A DNA stretch of 64,000 nt from Galeopsis tetrahit. Taxonomy: Eukaryota; Streptophyta; Magnoliopsida; Lamiales; Lamiaceae. The stretch covers positions 41,323,494-41,387,493 of the forward strand of contig OY776133.1 in the NCBI GenBank assembly GCA_963675135.1, given 5' to 3'. The notes beneath the pieces are model-generated. The model had not been told where the DNA came from. It was given only the letters and a program-made list of their open reading frames with translations, and did no database searches. Both the position numbers and the translations under genes were made by a program. Positions 10,496 to 21,664 of this stretch are shown here, in pieces. The first letter of the stretch is position 1, and each line of letters opens with the position of its first letter.

Positions 10496-10663
10496 CTCCC
10501 TCCATCCACCAAATGTAGTCCCATTGGGTGGAGAAGTAATGGTATTATAGGGTACTGTGGTCCATTGTGAATATTTTGTTTATGAATAATGTTGATGGCA
10601 AATTGAGTAATTAAGTGATGATATATATAAGGCAAATGGACTACATTTTGTGGATGGATAGAG
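10496..10663. mobile_element. Stowaway MITE (mariner-type), upstream of mTERF
   Basis: CTCCCTCCATCCACC at the left and GGTGGATGGATAGAG-type sequence at the right form the Stowaway TIR, with TA on both sides. The long complementary arms (AAATGTAGTCC and GGACTACATTTT) extend it. Its right end is 133 bp before the mTERF start codon. Confidence 0.9.
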
Positions 10664-10796
10664 TAATTTAAAAAAAAAAAAACAAGAGGGATAACAAAAA
10701 GCAGAGTAGGGTTTGAAGCAGCAGCCTCTCTAAAATTCAGGATTTTGGCGCTATGATTATACAAGAGGTACGTGCTTTCAATCTTGAGATTTAGCA

Positions 10797-11948
10797 ATGG
10801 CAAATTTACTAGGCACTATCAAATTTGATAAAGTATGGTTCTCTTGTGTTTGCACTTGTTCATTCGCCCCCCTTCAATTCAACCGATTTTCTTCTTCCAC
10901 TGCAATCCCTAAACCCAGTTCTGGAAACTCAAATCAAGATTCATTCCCTGCAACTTATCTGAAAACTACATATGGGTTTTTGCCAGAAAAGGCCCTGCTG
11001 TATTCTAAGTATCTCAATTTCGATTCGCCTGAAAGGCCCGACTCCATTACTGCATTCTTAAAGAATCACCATTTTACAGATACCCAGATTTCAAATGTTG
11101 TAAGGAAATGGCCTCTGGTGTTTAGGCAAGTTCCCGAGTCTAGTTTTTCTCCCAAGATTCTGTATTTGGAGTCGTTAGGGTTCTCAAGCTCAGACATAGC
11201 TAAGATTTTGACATCTGAACCAAGTTTGTTAGGAAGAAGCTTAGAATCTCAAATTATCCCATGTGTTGATTTCCTTAGGAGTTTTCTGAAATCTGATAGA
11301 GATGTCATGTTTTCGATTCTGCGGTATCCTCGAATTTTTAGGGAGAAAATGCAGGAATTTTTTGTGCCTAATGTTGAAATCTTGAGGGAGGCCGGTGTGC
11401 CTGATTCCCATATTGCATATTTGCTGAAAGTAAGCCCTAGGAGGCTAGCAATTGATCCTGAAAGTTTTCGATTAACTGTCGAGGAAGCTAAGAAACTGGG
11501 GCTTAAGCCGTGGAAGAAGATTTTCATTATAGGAGTAACTGTGATGAGGGAACTAAGCAGTGCGTCGTGGAGGGAGAAGATCGATCATTTTAAGAGATGG
11601 GGTTTGTCTGAGGATCAAATTTTCGATGCTTTTAGGAAGTACCCCCGATTTATGGCTACATCGAAAGATAAAATTGATAGAATAATGATGTTTTTCGTCA
11701 ATGAGATGGGGGGTGATTTCTCAGCCCTGATCAAGAGGCCTTTGATATTGTCATTGAGCTTTGAGAAAAACATCATGCCTAGATTCGCAGTTTATCAATT
11801 TTTGGTGTCGAAACGCTTGGTGAAGCAGGATATTAGCTTCAGTCAAGTGCTTGGTTGTCCACAAATGTTGTTTCTTGATAGATATGTGCTTCGTTATGCT
11901 GAGGAAGCTCCTGAGCTTCTAAAGGTGTACCGAGATTCTTTGAAATGA
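10797..11948 (+). CDS. mTERF family protein, organelle-targeted (383 aa)
   Basis: mTERF proteins are nuclear-encoded helical-repeat proteins that bind nucleic acid in mitochondria or chloroplasts and act in organellar transcription or RNA splicing. The first 50 or so residues are rich in S, N and F with few acidic residues, like an organelle transit peptide. From about residue 57 (TYGFLPEKALLYSKYL) to the end, successive mTERF repeats with the L...GFS...I..I.....P.LL signature are visible (YLESLGFSSSDIAKIL, EILREAGVPDSHIAYLL, HFKRWGLSEDQIFDAF, PQMLFLDRYV). The single exon and the length fit the large plant mTERF family. The start AGCAATGGC is a good plant initiation context. The target organelle and exact orthologue are not resolvable here. 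A Stowaway MITE and a solo LTR crowd the upstream region. No polyadenylation site was fixed. Confidence 0.93.
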   Translation: MANLLGTIKFDKVWFSCVCTCSFAPLQFNRFSSSTAIPKPSSGNSNQDSFPATYLKTTYGFLPEKALLYSKYLNFDSPERPDSITAFLKNHHFTDTQISNVVRKWPLVFRQVPESSFSPKILYLESLGFSSSDIAKILTSEPSLLGRSLESQIIPCVDFLRSFLKSDRDVMFSILRYPRIFREKMQEFFVPNVEILREAGVPDSHIAYLLKVSPRRLAIDPESFRLTVEEAKKLGLKPWKKIFIIGVTVMRELSSASWREKIDHFKRWGLSEDQIFDAFRKYPRFMATSKDKIDRIMMFFVNEMGGDFSALIKRPLILSLSFEKNIMPRFAVYQFLVSKRLVKQDISFSQVLGCPQMLFLDRYVLRYAEEAPELLKVYRDSLK

Positions 11949-13758
11949 CTCGGATTCGTTTTCCCCTGTTGCTACTTTGATCTTCTGAAACAGAAATCTA
12001 ACATATGATACTTAGGTTTTACCTTTTGAATACCTTGGTTAGATGTTATACTGTATTAGAAACTATGACTAGGCTGCATTATAGTTAGCTTCTTAGTTTT
12101 CTTGTTTCATTGAACTCGTGTTTATGTGAACACACGTGATGTTTAAAAGTTTCATTTTCTTGATGTGCAACTCCTCTTACTTACGAAACATACGTGACCA
12201 TGTGATTGTCCTGATTGTTTTTCTCTACTTTGTCTCAAACTGTACTCACTCATTCTCTAATTGGTTTAGGACAACTGACAAGATTAATGTGTATGAATAA
12301 TGCCCTTAAATTTTGAATATTAGGGGATTCAAGGTTTTGCGTTTAAGCTTTTATCCTTCGGAATTTAACGAGACTCAGAAGCACATTGACATAGCACATC
12401 TTGTTCTTATATCATTTTCCTATTCCCAGCTTTCTTTAGTGCCAACATTACCCAAGTTTTCTAATATTTCAACATTAGGGCTCTCTTTTAATGTGTTTTT
12501 ATTAATAATTTATAGTTCTTAGAAAGTTAATTTGGTACATCATTGATGATATAATAAGGGGGATCTTCTACCTTGGGGCTTTACCATGGCCATATACAAC
12601 TAATCATCTAGGGCTCCATTTAGAAGATATGTTGAGATATCTTTGGTCGGACCTGAATATCTCAACTTGCTCATATTGAATTGCAAATGATGTGTCTTTC
12701 GTTCATTTCATATGCACAAAATTGAGTTTATTTTGTCGTGTTGGGTAACAGTTTTATTTTAGACCTGGTTAGACATTTATCTTGAGCATGATTATCCATA
12801 TATTTTGGACTAATTTACGCCACCAAATTGGGCCAAGGAGTTTATGGTTTCCTATTGTTGTTTTGTTTGTATCATCTAAATTTGTCTTTGTTATTGCTAA
12901 TATGCTCATTTGCTTACCTTATTTCTTTTTAAATGAAAAAGCAAGTTTTGGATTGAATCAATTGCTCTATGTTTATAAAAGAGGAACAAAATTAGTTGGA
13001 ATTTCTCTTTATCAAGATATTGGCATTCTGGGTATAAACAGCACTGTTTGGGGCTTGTTTTAACTATTAATGTTGCACCTAATTTGAAAGAAACTTTTTA
13101 CTGTTACAACAGCTCAATTTATCAATTTCAATCATATTTTCAAAGTAATGTTTTGAATTTATTTCATCTTTCTAAGAATCTTGTGCTCTTTCAACATCTT
13201 CTGTATTTCAATCAGGCAAAAGTGGTTTAAATTAGAGACAATACAATTCATGAGACAAATCTTCAGTAGAAAAATGGAATTTTGACAGTCGAGGTGGTGT
13301 TGACAAACAATATTTAAGTTTTTGGCAGTTAACCGGTCTTTAATGACTTTGAGATGTTGTTACTCTATTCGCTGGTCATCCTCAAGACCGGACGAGACTA
13401 GGAATTTAGACTTTCCTTTGTGAAAGACTCGTAAAAACCGTGCATAACACTTTCATTTTTTATTATATAGTTTGTAGCAGTAGCTTTCTATCAATACTTT
13501 CACAACAATTTGTATTTATATTTCAATTTTCACAACAATGCTATCGAATAGAATAAAGAACTCATCTTTCATGCGATGCATTCATTTAAACTCTTTCTAT
13601 GTGTTGTGTTTTACCATCTAATTCAAACAAATCAAATTGAATTGGTTTATTCTCTTGTTTAATTCTCATCGAACTAGCATATTAAACACAAACCCTCTCT
13701 GCAAATTTCAGAAATTAAGAACCCATGAAAGCAAAAGCTGAGACTCTTCGAATACACT
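11949..13758. other. mTERF 3' flank and intergenic, no gene seen
   Basis: Moderately AT-rich unique-looking sequence. Short plus frames (12313-12522, 12782-13063, 13048-13230) have no recognisable domain and biased, membrane-like composition from T-richness. The first few hundred bases presumably hold the mTERF 3' UTR. Confidence 0.4.
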
Positions 13759-13981
13759 ATTTCCTTCGTCCGGAATCCGGATGAAAGCTACTCATTAACT
13801 TTGGACACGGAGATTAAAAAATATAATAAAATAAGTAGATATATAAGATGTGATGTGATTCAAAAAAAGAATAATATAATGAGATGTGAGGGGAGGAGTT
13901 TGACAAAAATAGAATGAATAACTTTCATTGAGACGGACGAAAAATGAAAGTTTCGTAGCTTTCATTGGAACGGACTAAATA
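13759..13981. mobile_element. Stowaway-like MITE (diverged TIR)
   Basis: TTTCCTTCGTCCGG and ATGAAAGCTAC at the left are mirrored by GTAGCTTTCATTGG and AACGGACTAAATA at the right. Internally GACGGACGA recurs. TA-type flanks are present. Confidence 0.7.
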
Positions 13982-14461
13982 ATTTATTGTAAAGTGGAGT
14001 AGTACTTATTAGAAGAAAACAAGTTAGACCATAGTATTTTTTTTTAGGTAGAGAGTACTCTCTTGGAACAATTTCATTATTTTCACAATCCTTTTTTAAT
14101 TATCTAATTTTATTATGTTCATTTTTTTTTTTTTTTTTAAAATAGTACTCCATGTTCACTATATTTTATCCCTACTTGCAAGTTCTTCAAGATCTTTTTG
14201 CAAGTCTCTTTCTTTTGTTGAATTAGGCTTTCATATTTATTGAATCAATAAGTTTTGGTAGACGGGAATTTTTGGCAGAAGACTTGATTTAAGAATAAAA
14301 AATAGAAAAGAAGCTAATTAAAAATTATCAAATTACAAAGAAAAAGTTAAAACAACAAAATTTATAGGCGACGATTAGACACTATACGGCTGAAATCCGT
14401 TTGACTATCGGTTATCGATTTTCGACTTTAACCTAGAATATTTGCATAGCAAATATATCCC

Positions 14462-15357
14462 GTTGGGCCCGGACATGATTTTCAAAGCCCTAGTTTACTA
14501 ATTTAATAAGCTTTGTTGAGTGGGCTTTTACAAAACATCTTTTGCATTTCTCTTTTATAAAAAAGAACTTAAAATGGCCAACCAACAATACTAGAGCCGG
14601 CAAAACGGGCTGGGCCCGTTGGGCCAGACCGCCCCGCCACTAAAAATAGTGGGTTGGGCCAGGATTTTTCAAGCCCGCCAGGAGGCGGGCCCAGACAGGC
14701 CGACCCGTTTGGGCTGCGGTTGGGCCCGGACATGATTTTCAAAGCCCTAGTTTACTAATTTAATAAGCTTTGTTGAGTAGGGGTGGCAATTTTCGACACG
14801 ATACGAATCCGACACGAAAATTACGGGTTAGTGTTTGGCCTTATCGGGTTCGTGTCGTTATCGGGTCGGCCTGATAACGACACGAAAATTTCGTGTCGGG
14901 TTCGTGTCAACCCGTTAAGCACGATAAAATTAACAGGTAACCCATTAACCTGTTAATAACCCGTTAACCTGTTATTTACCTAATATGACACGACACGATA
15001 ATGACACGTATCTGATAATAACACGATAATTTTTTATATTTATATAAATGTATTATTTTTTATACATTTAATACAATTTTAAATTGATTTATTTTCTTAT
15101 CGTGTTGTTATCGTGTTACGTGTCGTTATCGTGTCGTGTCACGTCGACACGAAAATTATCGTGTTCGTGTCGTGTCGACACAGATCCTTATCGTGTCGTG
15201 TTCGTGTTTGGCCTTATCGTATCGTGTTACTATCGTGTCGACACGAAACACGACACGATAGTACGATTTGCCAGCCCTATTGTTGAGTGGGCTTTTACAA
15301 AACATCTTTTGCATTTCTCTTTTATAAAAAATAACTTAAAATAGCCAACCAACAATA
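14462..15357. repeat. tandem duplication (about 128 bp of matched sequence), second copy split by a hAT MITE
   Basis: The block beginning TTGGGCCCGGACATGATTTT (14463-14592) recurs at about 14723-14777 and resumes at 15288-15357 after the inserted element. The two are nearly identical, ending TAAAAAA(G/T)AACTTAAAAT. The spacer 14593-14722 is a GC-rich run of GGGCC and GGCCCG words that looks like an end fragment of another hAT-type MITE. Confidence 0.8.
14778..15279. mobile_element. hAT-type MITE, 502 bp, perfect 8-bp TSD
   Basis: Left end TAGGGGTGGCAATTTTCG and right end ATTTGCCAGCCCTA are inverted. TTGTTGAG flanks both sides exactly (14770-14777, 15280-15287). The interior carries dense palindromic words of the form CGTGTCGACACGA and ACACGATA on both arms, so long hairpins can form. 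The 86-aa plus frame here reads through these repeats. Confidence 0.93.
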
Positions 15358-17110
15358 GTACAATACTAATCAATTTTCATCTTCATTCCCTAAAGTGGAA
15401 AGTCGGCAATCCCCAAAGGTAATGGCCACGTCCCTTTCATTTTCTCGTCCTTTATGTTTATTCTTTCTAATGGATTTTCTTTCACAAATAACACCAATAT
15501 TGTTATACATAATCACCCAACTTATAGGACATGTCAAGTGGGGGACCTCTAAATTAAGTTTAGGGTGGTTAAACCTCGATAGAGTAATAAACTTGAAATC
15601 GGAGAAAAATATTCATTTGGCGAGTTTATTAATTTATTAATAAATAAATATTTATTATTTTAAAGAGAGTTTTTATATACATAAAGTACACATAAATTTT
15701 ACAGTTTGTCACCCGTCTTGACCGCATAATTATTAAATAGGTTTGATGGTGTAATATATATCTATCATACTCCGTACTATATTTACTGGAGTATTATTTA
15801 AGTATGAAACTTAAATACATAAGATTAAAGTCATTAGAATATTGAAAGAAGAATACAAGTACAAGCATATTGTCGATATTCTTGACCAACTAAGTGCAAG
15901 GTAATTAGTTTTCACATCAAAAAAATGAAAGTTTATTAAAGCATTACCCTCAAAATTATGACTTATTTACCCTCTTACACAATATTCTTATTTTACCATT
16001 TTAATCAAATTAAAAAAGACCTCAATACAGTTTTCTTAATTTTGTGTCCAAATCACTATTAATTATTGATTATTGAATTTATTTTAGTTTATTTGATTAT
16101 CAACATTAGATAGTAAAAAAAAATTATTTAAAATTTGAATATTGTAAACATTATAAATTTTTGTTAATTTATTTGCATCATATTTCTTGAGTTATTAGTT
16201 ATTACGTGTATTAGTTATTAGTAATTTATAAGTTATATGCCATGGTTTCAAATTATGAAGAATTGAACAAAAATGTTATGATATAATTGTATTAAGTTAT
16301 TTATTTTCCGAATGTTAGAGATGCAGTTTAGTTAACTACTCCATAAAATAGTGATATTGCTTTATACAGTAATATTTAAATTTTAGAATTTAGTTATATA
16401 TATATATATTTTAATATTCTTGTAACGTATGCCATTTGGGATCAATATCAACATTCTCATTTAGTTAATTTTGGGTTCTTTCCACATGATGTGTTACGCA
16501 ATTAGGGGGTTTAAATCAAATCATGTGCTGTGTTATTCATGCAATTTTACAAGTCCTACAAAATTAACTAAAATTGTACTCAAATGAGAAAAAGGCATAA
16601 TGATTGGGGTTTTGATAACTAAACCTTTATGTATAAAATTCGTAAAATTCGTTGAATTTTCTGTGTATAAATTCAAAGGTAAAAACATTTTGTATATTTG
16701 TGTAAAATTATGAATATTATGATAGTATAGTAATTTTTTTACAATTTATGGGTGTGCAAATCATATTATAATATTCGTAAAAAAAGATATGAAAATAACT
16801 GCGGGAATGATTAATTTAGAATAACTAACTAAATCAACAAATTATTGCAAGTTATTGCTGTTATATACTTATTTGTTTCACCATAAGTTTTTTATTTACT
16901 TTTTACATGAAAATTAAGAAATACGGGAGTATGGTATAAAATATATGTAGTAGGTAGTTGAGGTAGAAAAAAAAAAAAAAAAAGATATGAAATAAAAAAT
17001 GTGGAGAAATATTGTGAATTTATATTTTATCATTTAAAAAAGTAAAATTTATAATAAAAATATGTAAGTGAAAAGTTTATAATAGGACAATGGTATTTTT
17101 TTTTTTATTT
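15358..17110. other. AT-rich intergenic, no gene seen
   Basis: No convincing reading frame. Words such as AAACCTCGATAGAGTAATAAAC near 15571 resemble ends of plant pogo/LEMI-like MITEs, but I could not pair them. Short poly-A tracts occur near 16968. Confidence 0.35.
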
Positions 17111-17111
17111 A

Positions 17112-17360
17112 CTCCCTCCGTCCCACTATAAGTTTCCTACTTTCCTTTTAGGGATATCCCACAATAAGTTTTTCATTTCATTTTTTTCCATTTTTTGTAT
17201 ATTATTTTTTCTCTCCCAATTACATCACTTATACTTTATCTATTATTTTATCATACTTTATCTCATACACATTTATTATTTTCTCTCTCACCATCATATT
17301 ACTTGTACTACATTTATTATTTAATCATATTCATTAATCAAAACAACAACAAAAAAAGAG
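17112..17360. mobile_element. Stowaway MITE, right end missing
   Basis: CTCCCTCCGTCCC at 17112 is followed by sequence closely similar to the complete copy at 37210-37472 (TTTCTCTCTCACCATCA, ATCAAAACAAC). The copy loses the match around 17360 without a right TIR. Confidence 0.75.
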
Positions 17361-18267
17361 AATTATTTTAATTTTTTCGTTTTTTTCGTTTTACATTCTA
17401 CATTTTTTTTAGTAGTCATTCAACTCTTGCATCGAAGGAATTACATCATACGGTCATCTCAGCTAGCTTAACATGTGTGTCCATAGAGTAGGGCTTATCA
17501 CTCTTGTCAGAAAGAATTGACCAATCTTTTCCAGGGAATCACCATATCTTTAAAGTCAATTTATAATTTATATTTAAATTTGTTAGAATATTATGAAAAA
17601 AAATACTCTATATTTCATACCTCAATTAAAACCGTGTTCATTTTCTTTATTTGTCGAACTATTAAAAGTGTATTCATTTTTTTTTATAGAAACAATTACT
17701 TTATCTTTACCTCACAACATTCTTACCCGGTCACAATATTCTTACTTTATCTGCTTTTATTTAAAATTTATATAAAAATGTGAACACACTTTTCATGGAT
17801 ATAGAAAATACTACCTACTTTCCAAGTTAAGTGTTACATTTAAAAATTTCACAAAATTAAAAAAATACATCCTTAGTTCCTCTTTAACTTTAAATTTTGT
17901 TTTTGAATATCTCACTTAAAGTTTTAGATTTTTGTTTATGATAAATTGGGTTCCACATTTATTAACAATTATCTATACTTTACACAAAATTACATCAATT
18001 GTCACTTACTTTTCTTACACTTTTTCTCTCTACATTTTTTTTTTACTTTTCTTACATTTTTTCTCCCTCCACATTTTTTCTTTTTTTATACTTTTCAATT
18101 TTCACCAACAACTTTATATAAAATAATATATTTCTTAAAGTCCGTGTTATTCTTCAAATGTAAAGTTTAAATGGGACATGGTGAGTATAATATTAAATGT
18201 ATAGTTGATAGTTGAAATCTAATAAAAATGTAAAAAGGTAGAGAAGAATATAGCGGTTTGGATCTCC
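17361..18267. other. AT-rich intergenic, no gene seen
   Basis: T-rich short frames around 17517-18170 have no domain. Near 17805-18185 the words CTACCTACTTTCC and GGACATGGTGAG may be decayed MITE ends. Confidence 0.3.
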
Positions 18268-18461
18268 TAGGGATGGCAAAATGACCTGCCCTGGAGTCGC
18301 CCCGCCCCGCCCCGAGGGATTTTGATCTGCCCTGCTCTGCCCCATTCTGAGAATGGGGCAAGTCAGCCCCGCCCCGCACGCAGAGCAGGGTAGGCATGGG
18401 TTTACATATTTATTGTTGTGCCCTGCCCCGCCCCGCCCTGCCCTGCCCTGTACTGAATTTA

Positions 18462-18493
<32 letters not shown>

Positions 18494-18790
18494 TAATAAT
18501 TTAATTAAGTAAACTAACCCTAATTTATACCAATATTTATTTTAGTTTAGTTTAATGATGAATTTTAATGTTTAGTTTATATCATTTTAAATCATTTATA
18601 TACATATAAAATGAGACTTGGGGCAGAGCAGGGCGGGGCGAGACTAAAAAATGTTGCCCCATATCAAGCGTGGGGTAGGGCGGGGAAGGGCAAGTACCCG
18701 CGCGGGGCAGGGCAGGGCAGATGCGTATATGCGCGGGGCAGGTTTGGATATTGAGATACCCGCCCTGCTCTGCCCCATTGCCATCCCTGC
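18268..18790. mobile_element. hAT-type MITE rich in GCCCCGCCCTGC repeats, 8-bp TSD with one mismatch
   Basis: Left end TAGGGATGGCAAAATG is mirrored by CATTGCCATCCCTG at the right. GGATCTCC (18260-18267) and CGATCTCC (18791-18798) flank it. Both arms hold (CCCTGCCCCG)n and its complement, with an (AT)n run at about 18464-18489 in the centre. Frames inside it are repeat-derived. Confidence 0.85.
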
Positions 18791-19041
18791 CGATCTCCTG
18801 TTATACAATGGTGTAATATCTCCAGTTACATCATTTAGATTTGTGTCATGCGTACATCTATGAAAATTTACAAATATAAGAATAACACCCCTAACATAAC
18901 TTGTGGTCCAGCCTGGCTCGAAAAAGAACTCTTGGGATATTTTTTAATATTTTTTTAAAAAATACTATAATGACATTTCAGTCATTTTAAATATTTTATC
19001 TAATGGCGAAGTGCGACCGCTCATGAAAAATACAACTTATA
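18791..19041. other. intergenic, no gene seen
   Basis: Short AT-rich spacer between two MITEs. Confidence 0.3.
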
Positions 19042-19274
19042 CTCTCTTTGTCCAAATTCATTATACTCATTTCTCTGAGCACGCATTTTAATAAATATTA
19101 ATTAGTTTATATATAAAATATATGTTGGGGGTACGATGAGATATTGTGGGGTCCATTTATAAATAAAATGATGATGAGGGTGAAGATAAAGTAGTGTGAA
19201 TAATATTATTTCAAAAAAATGAAATGAGGACACCTAAAAAAGAAAAGTGAGAATAATGAAATTGAACGTGAGTG
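19042..19274. mobile_element. Stowaway-like MITE (diverged)
   Basis: Left CTCTCTTTGTCCAAATTCAT and right GAATAATGAAATTGAACGTG form a TIR with TA flanks. Confidence 0.65.
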
Positions 19275-19384
19275 TATATAATATTGCACATGCAATATTC
19301 GCACAAACTAGGAAAGAGACATAAACTATTGCGGATCAAAACTGGATCAAAGCGAGTCAAACGAATTTTCCTAAAAAACGCGTA

Positions 19385-19530
19385 AGACAAACAAAAAACT
19401 CTTGCTCCCAGACTGGTGTTACTACAAACTTAATAAATATGTACATATGTTACTGTAAGAACAAGTAAACATGTGTTTATCCTTACAATAACACACTTTT
19501 TCCCTTATGGTAACACAAACCTAGGAGCGA
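19385..19530. mobile_element. foldback MITE-like inverted repeat
   Basis: AAAAAACTCTTGCTCCCAG plus TGGTGTTAC at the left is complementary to GTAACACAAACC plus TAGGAGCGAGTTTTTTT at the right, with an AT-rich loop holding ACATATGTTACTGTAAG. Confidence 0.55.
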
Positions 19531-19659
19531 GTTTTTTTACCAGATTCATTTCATCAGGTTTCAACTTGATTTCAATGCGCGAATTTCTCTAACATTTTCT
19601 TAACTAGAAGAATTTACATGTACAATATTGCACATAAGTTCTTCTTGATATGTTATATC

Positions 19660-19795
19660 TAGGGCTGAGCATCGGTCGATTCGGTTACAGAATTGTCCAG
19701 TATCGGTAACCGAAATCGAATCGAAGTTATATGAAACTGAATTGTAACGGTTATTAACAGAAAAGTCAAAATTTTGTTGGACATCTTTTTGAGCT
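19660..19795. mobile_element. truncated hAT-type MITE end
   Basis: TAGGGCTGAGCATCGGTCG followed by CGGTTAC and GTATCGGTAACCG inverted words resembles the ends of the other hAT-type MITEs here, but no right end was found. Confidence 0.45.
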
Positions 19796-19799
19796 TTTT

Positions 19800-20770
19800 T
19801 TAGACTTTTTACAATAAAAATAAACTTAATACCTATTGAGCTTTGACACTAAAAAAAAATGTTTTATTACATAAAAAAAATTGTATTATTATATAAAATA
19901 GTTTGTGTTATTACTATATGTAATAACGTGTATAACTACATAAAAAAACTATTTGTTACTATATGTAACTTTATCAAATGATCTAATATCTTTTGTGTCA
20001 TCTTGCAATAAAACAATCTATATTACAACATAGTTATTATGTATTACTACATGCAATAATATATGTTACTACATATTATAATGTAAGTTACTACATCAAC
20101 AAAAACACTAAAAAAATAATAATGTTTTACTATATAAAAGAATCTTTATTATTATATAAAATACTACATAAAAAAAACTATATGTTACTACATACTACAG
20201 TTTAAATTACTATATTGAATAGTGTTTGTTACTATATGTAACTTTATCAAATGATCTAATATCTTTTGCATCATCTTGCAATAATATATGGTTATTATGT
20301 ATTACTACATGCAATAATATATGTTACTACATATTATAATGTGGGTTACTACATCAACAAAAACACTAGAAAAAAAACATGTTACTACATAAAAAAAATT
20401 GTACTCAGCTCCGTCCCTGAAAAGTTTTCATACTTTCCTTTTTTGTTTGTCCCCGAAAAGTTTGCATACCCCAAAATAGAAATAATCACCACAATCCTCA
20501 CCCTCACAATATACATATATTTACACTTCATGCCATTACTTTTGGGACCCACCATACACTCAATCCACCTACTTTATTTACTTTATATATAAAAGTTTAC
20601 AAACTCTCAATCATTACACTTTTTTCTTAAACCATTTGCCCAAGATTCCCCGTAAACTTTTCGGGGACGGAGGAAGTATTATTATATAAAATAGTTTGTG
20701 TTGTTACCACATAAAATAGTGTGTGTTACTACATATTAAAATTTGAATTACTACATTTAATAGTGTTCTG
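19800..20770. repeat. degenerate TTACTACAT repeats with a 272-bp tandem duplication
   Basis: The block starting AACTTTATCAAATGATC at 19968 recurs at 20240 and stays nearly identical for about 145 bp. Shorter units such as GTTACTACATATTATAATG fill the rest. Frames here (19993-20205, 20266-20592) are repeat-derived. A Stowaway MITE (20404-20676) is inserted near the end of the second copy. Confidence 0.8.
20404..20676. mobile_element. Stowaway MITE
   Basis: CTCAGCTCCGTCCCTG and AAAAGTTTTCATAC at the left are mirrored by GTAAACTTTTCGGGGACGG and AGGAAG at the right, with TA flanks. Confidence 0.85.
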
Positions 20771-20779
20771 TTAAAAAAA

Positions 20780-21225
20780 AATAAAAAATTGTCGCAACCG
20801 CTAGAGCAAGCCTTCGGAGGAATAAATAGTCAACTGCTTGAGAGATTGGAAAGAGAAGACGAATTGAAAGAAAAGAATTCGAAAAGACAAAAATAAAATC
20901 CGCGTTCGAAAATAAAGTAAAAATACAAAAAATCACAGAATCATGTCAAATAAACGGGCCAAGTATTTCGGTCAAAATTAAAACACAAGCGGGTCAGTTG
21001 ACAAATAGATTAAGAATTGACCCAAATAAATTAATGGTGGCACAATAACATATATTTTCAGCCAATTGACTTAATAATTCAATATTTTAAGCTCATTGAT
21101 TTAATAAGTCAGCCCAATCGACTTAATTGGTCAATATTGCATGTACTGCACAAATACTGCACCACCCCTAGTTGTAGCTATCACATCCTTGACCCTTTTT
21201 TTTTTATATTGCCATTAAACACAAA
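20780..21225. other. intergenic, no gene seen
   Basis: No recognisable frame or element. The words TTGACTTAATAATTCAATATT and GATTTAATAAGTCAGCCCAA are loosely repeated. Confidence 0.3.
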
Positions 21226-21366
21226 GGGCATGATTGTTATGATTGAATGAATTTGAGGTTGAATAGAATGAATTCAAGAATGAAATGAAGGTTTGAATGG
21301 AATGCCATAAAAATGGTCATTCCTATGATTGGCATACCATGGGAATGAATGTGAGAATGAAATGTA
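21226..21366. mobile_element. MITE end of the CATGATTGGTAT family
   Basis: Starts GGGCATGATTGTTATGATTG and repeats GAATGAATT(T/C)(G/A)AG words. It matches the left arm at 47110. A plausible inverted partner is at 35240-35420 on the far side of the mariner/Helitron block. Confidence 0.5.
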
Positions 21367-21635
21367 TTATTTTTTTAAATTTATTTTAAATTCACTTTGT
21401 TTTTGTTGTTTCTTTTTGCTGCCTTTTTTTTTTGTGAAGGTAAAAAATCCAATTTTTTCATAAAAAATGCATTCCCCGTTACTTGCATATTGTGGCCTAG
21501 CCACTACACACATAAACATAAGTTTGGTGATGAACCTTTTACTCTTACACGGTCTATGTGACTCTAGTTCACCCGGAAGCAAGTAGTACCTCTCATTTTC
21601 TCTTGTGATGTAGAACCACTTCTCATTAATGTGAA
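21367..21635 (-). pseudogene. mariner transposase, catalytic-core part (continues from 33532)
   Basis: The minus-strand frame reads HINEKWFYITRENERYYLLP, then PHR-like SHRPCKSKRFITKLMFMCVVARP and GKIG-like YEKIGFFTF. This is the first catalytic aspartate/glutamate region of plant mariner-like (Stowaway-autonomous) transposases, which read IDEKWF..T....YYLLP..E..HR..KSKRFI.K.MF...ARP; here the usual aspartate of IDEKWF is asparagine. The part upstream in the protein lies at 33532-34510, separated by the Helitron. The end after FTFTKKK dissolves into lysine-rich sequence beside a MITE end, so the second and third catalytic residues are missing. Confidence 0.85.
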
Positions 21636-21639
21636 CTAG

Positions 21640-21664
21640 TTTTTTGCCCGTGCGATGCACGGGC
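21640..21664 (-). other. Helitron 3' terminal hairpin
   Basis: An 8-bp perfect stem with a 3-nt loop, 6 nt before the CTAG terminus. This is the position where Helitrons carry their replication-termination hairpin. Confidence 0.88.

Noticed and set aside
12782..13063. 93-aa plus frame downstream of mTERF
   Set aside because: No domain, poor start context and T-driven hydrophobic composition.
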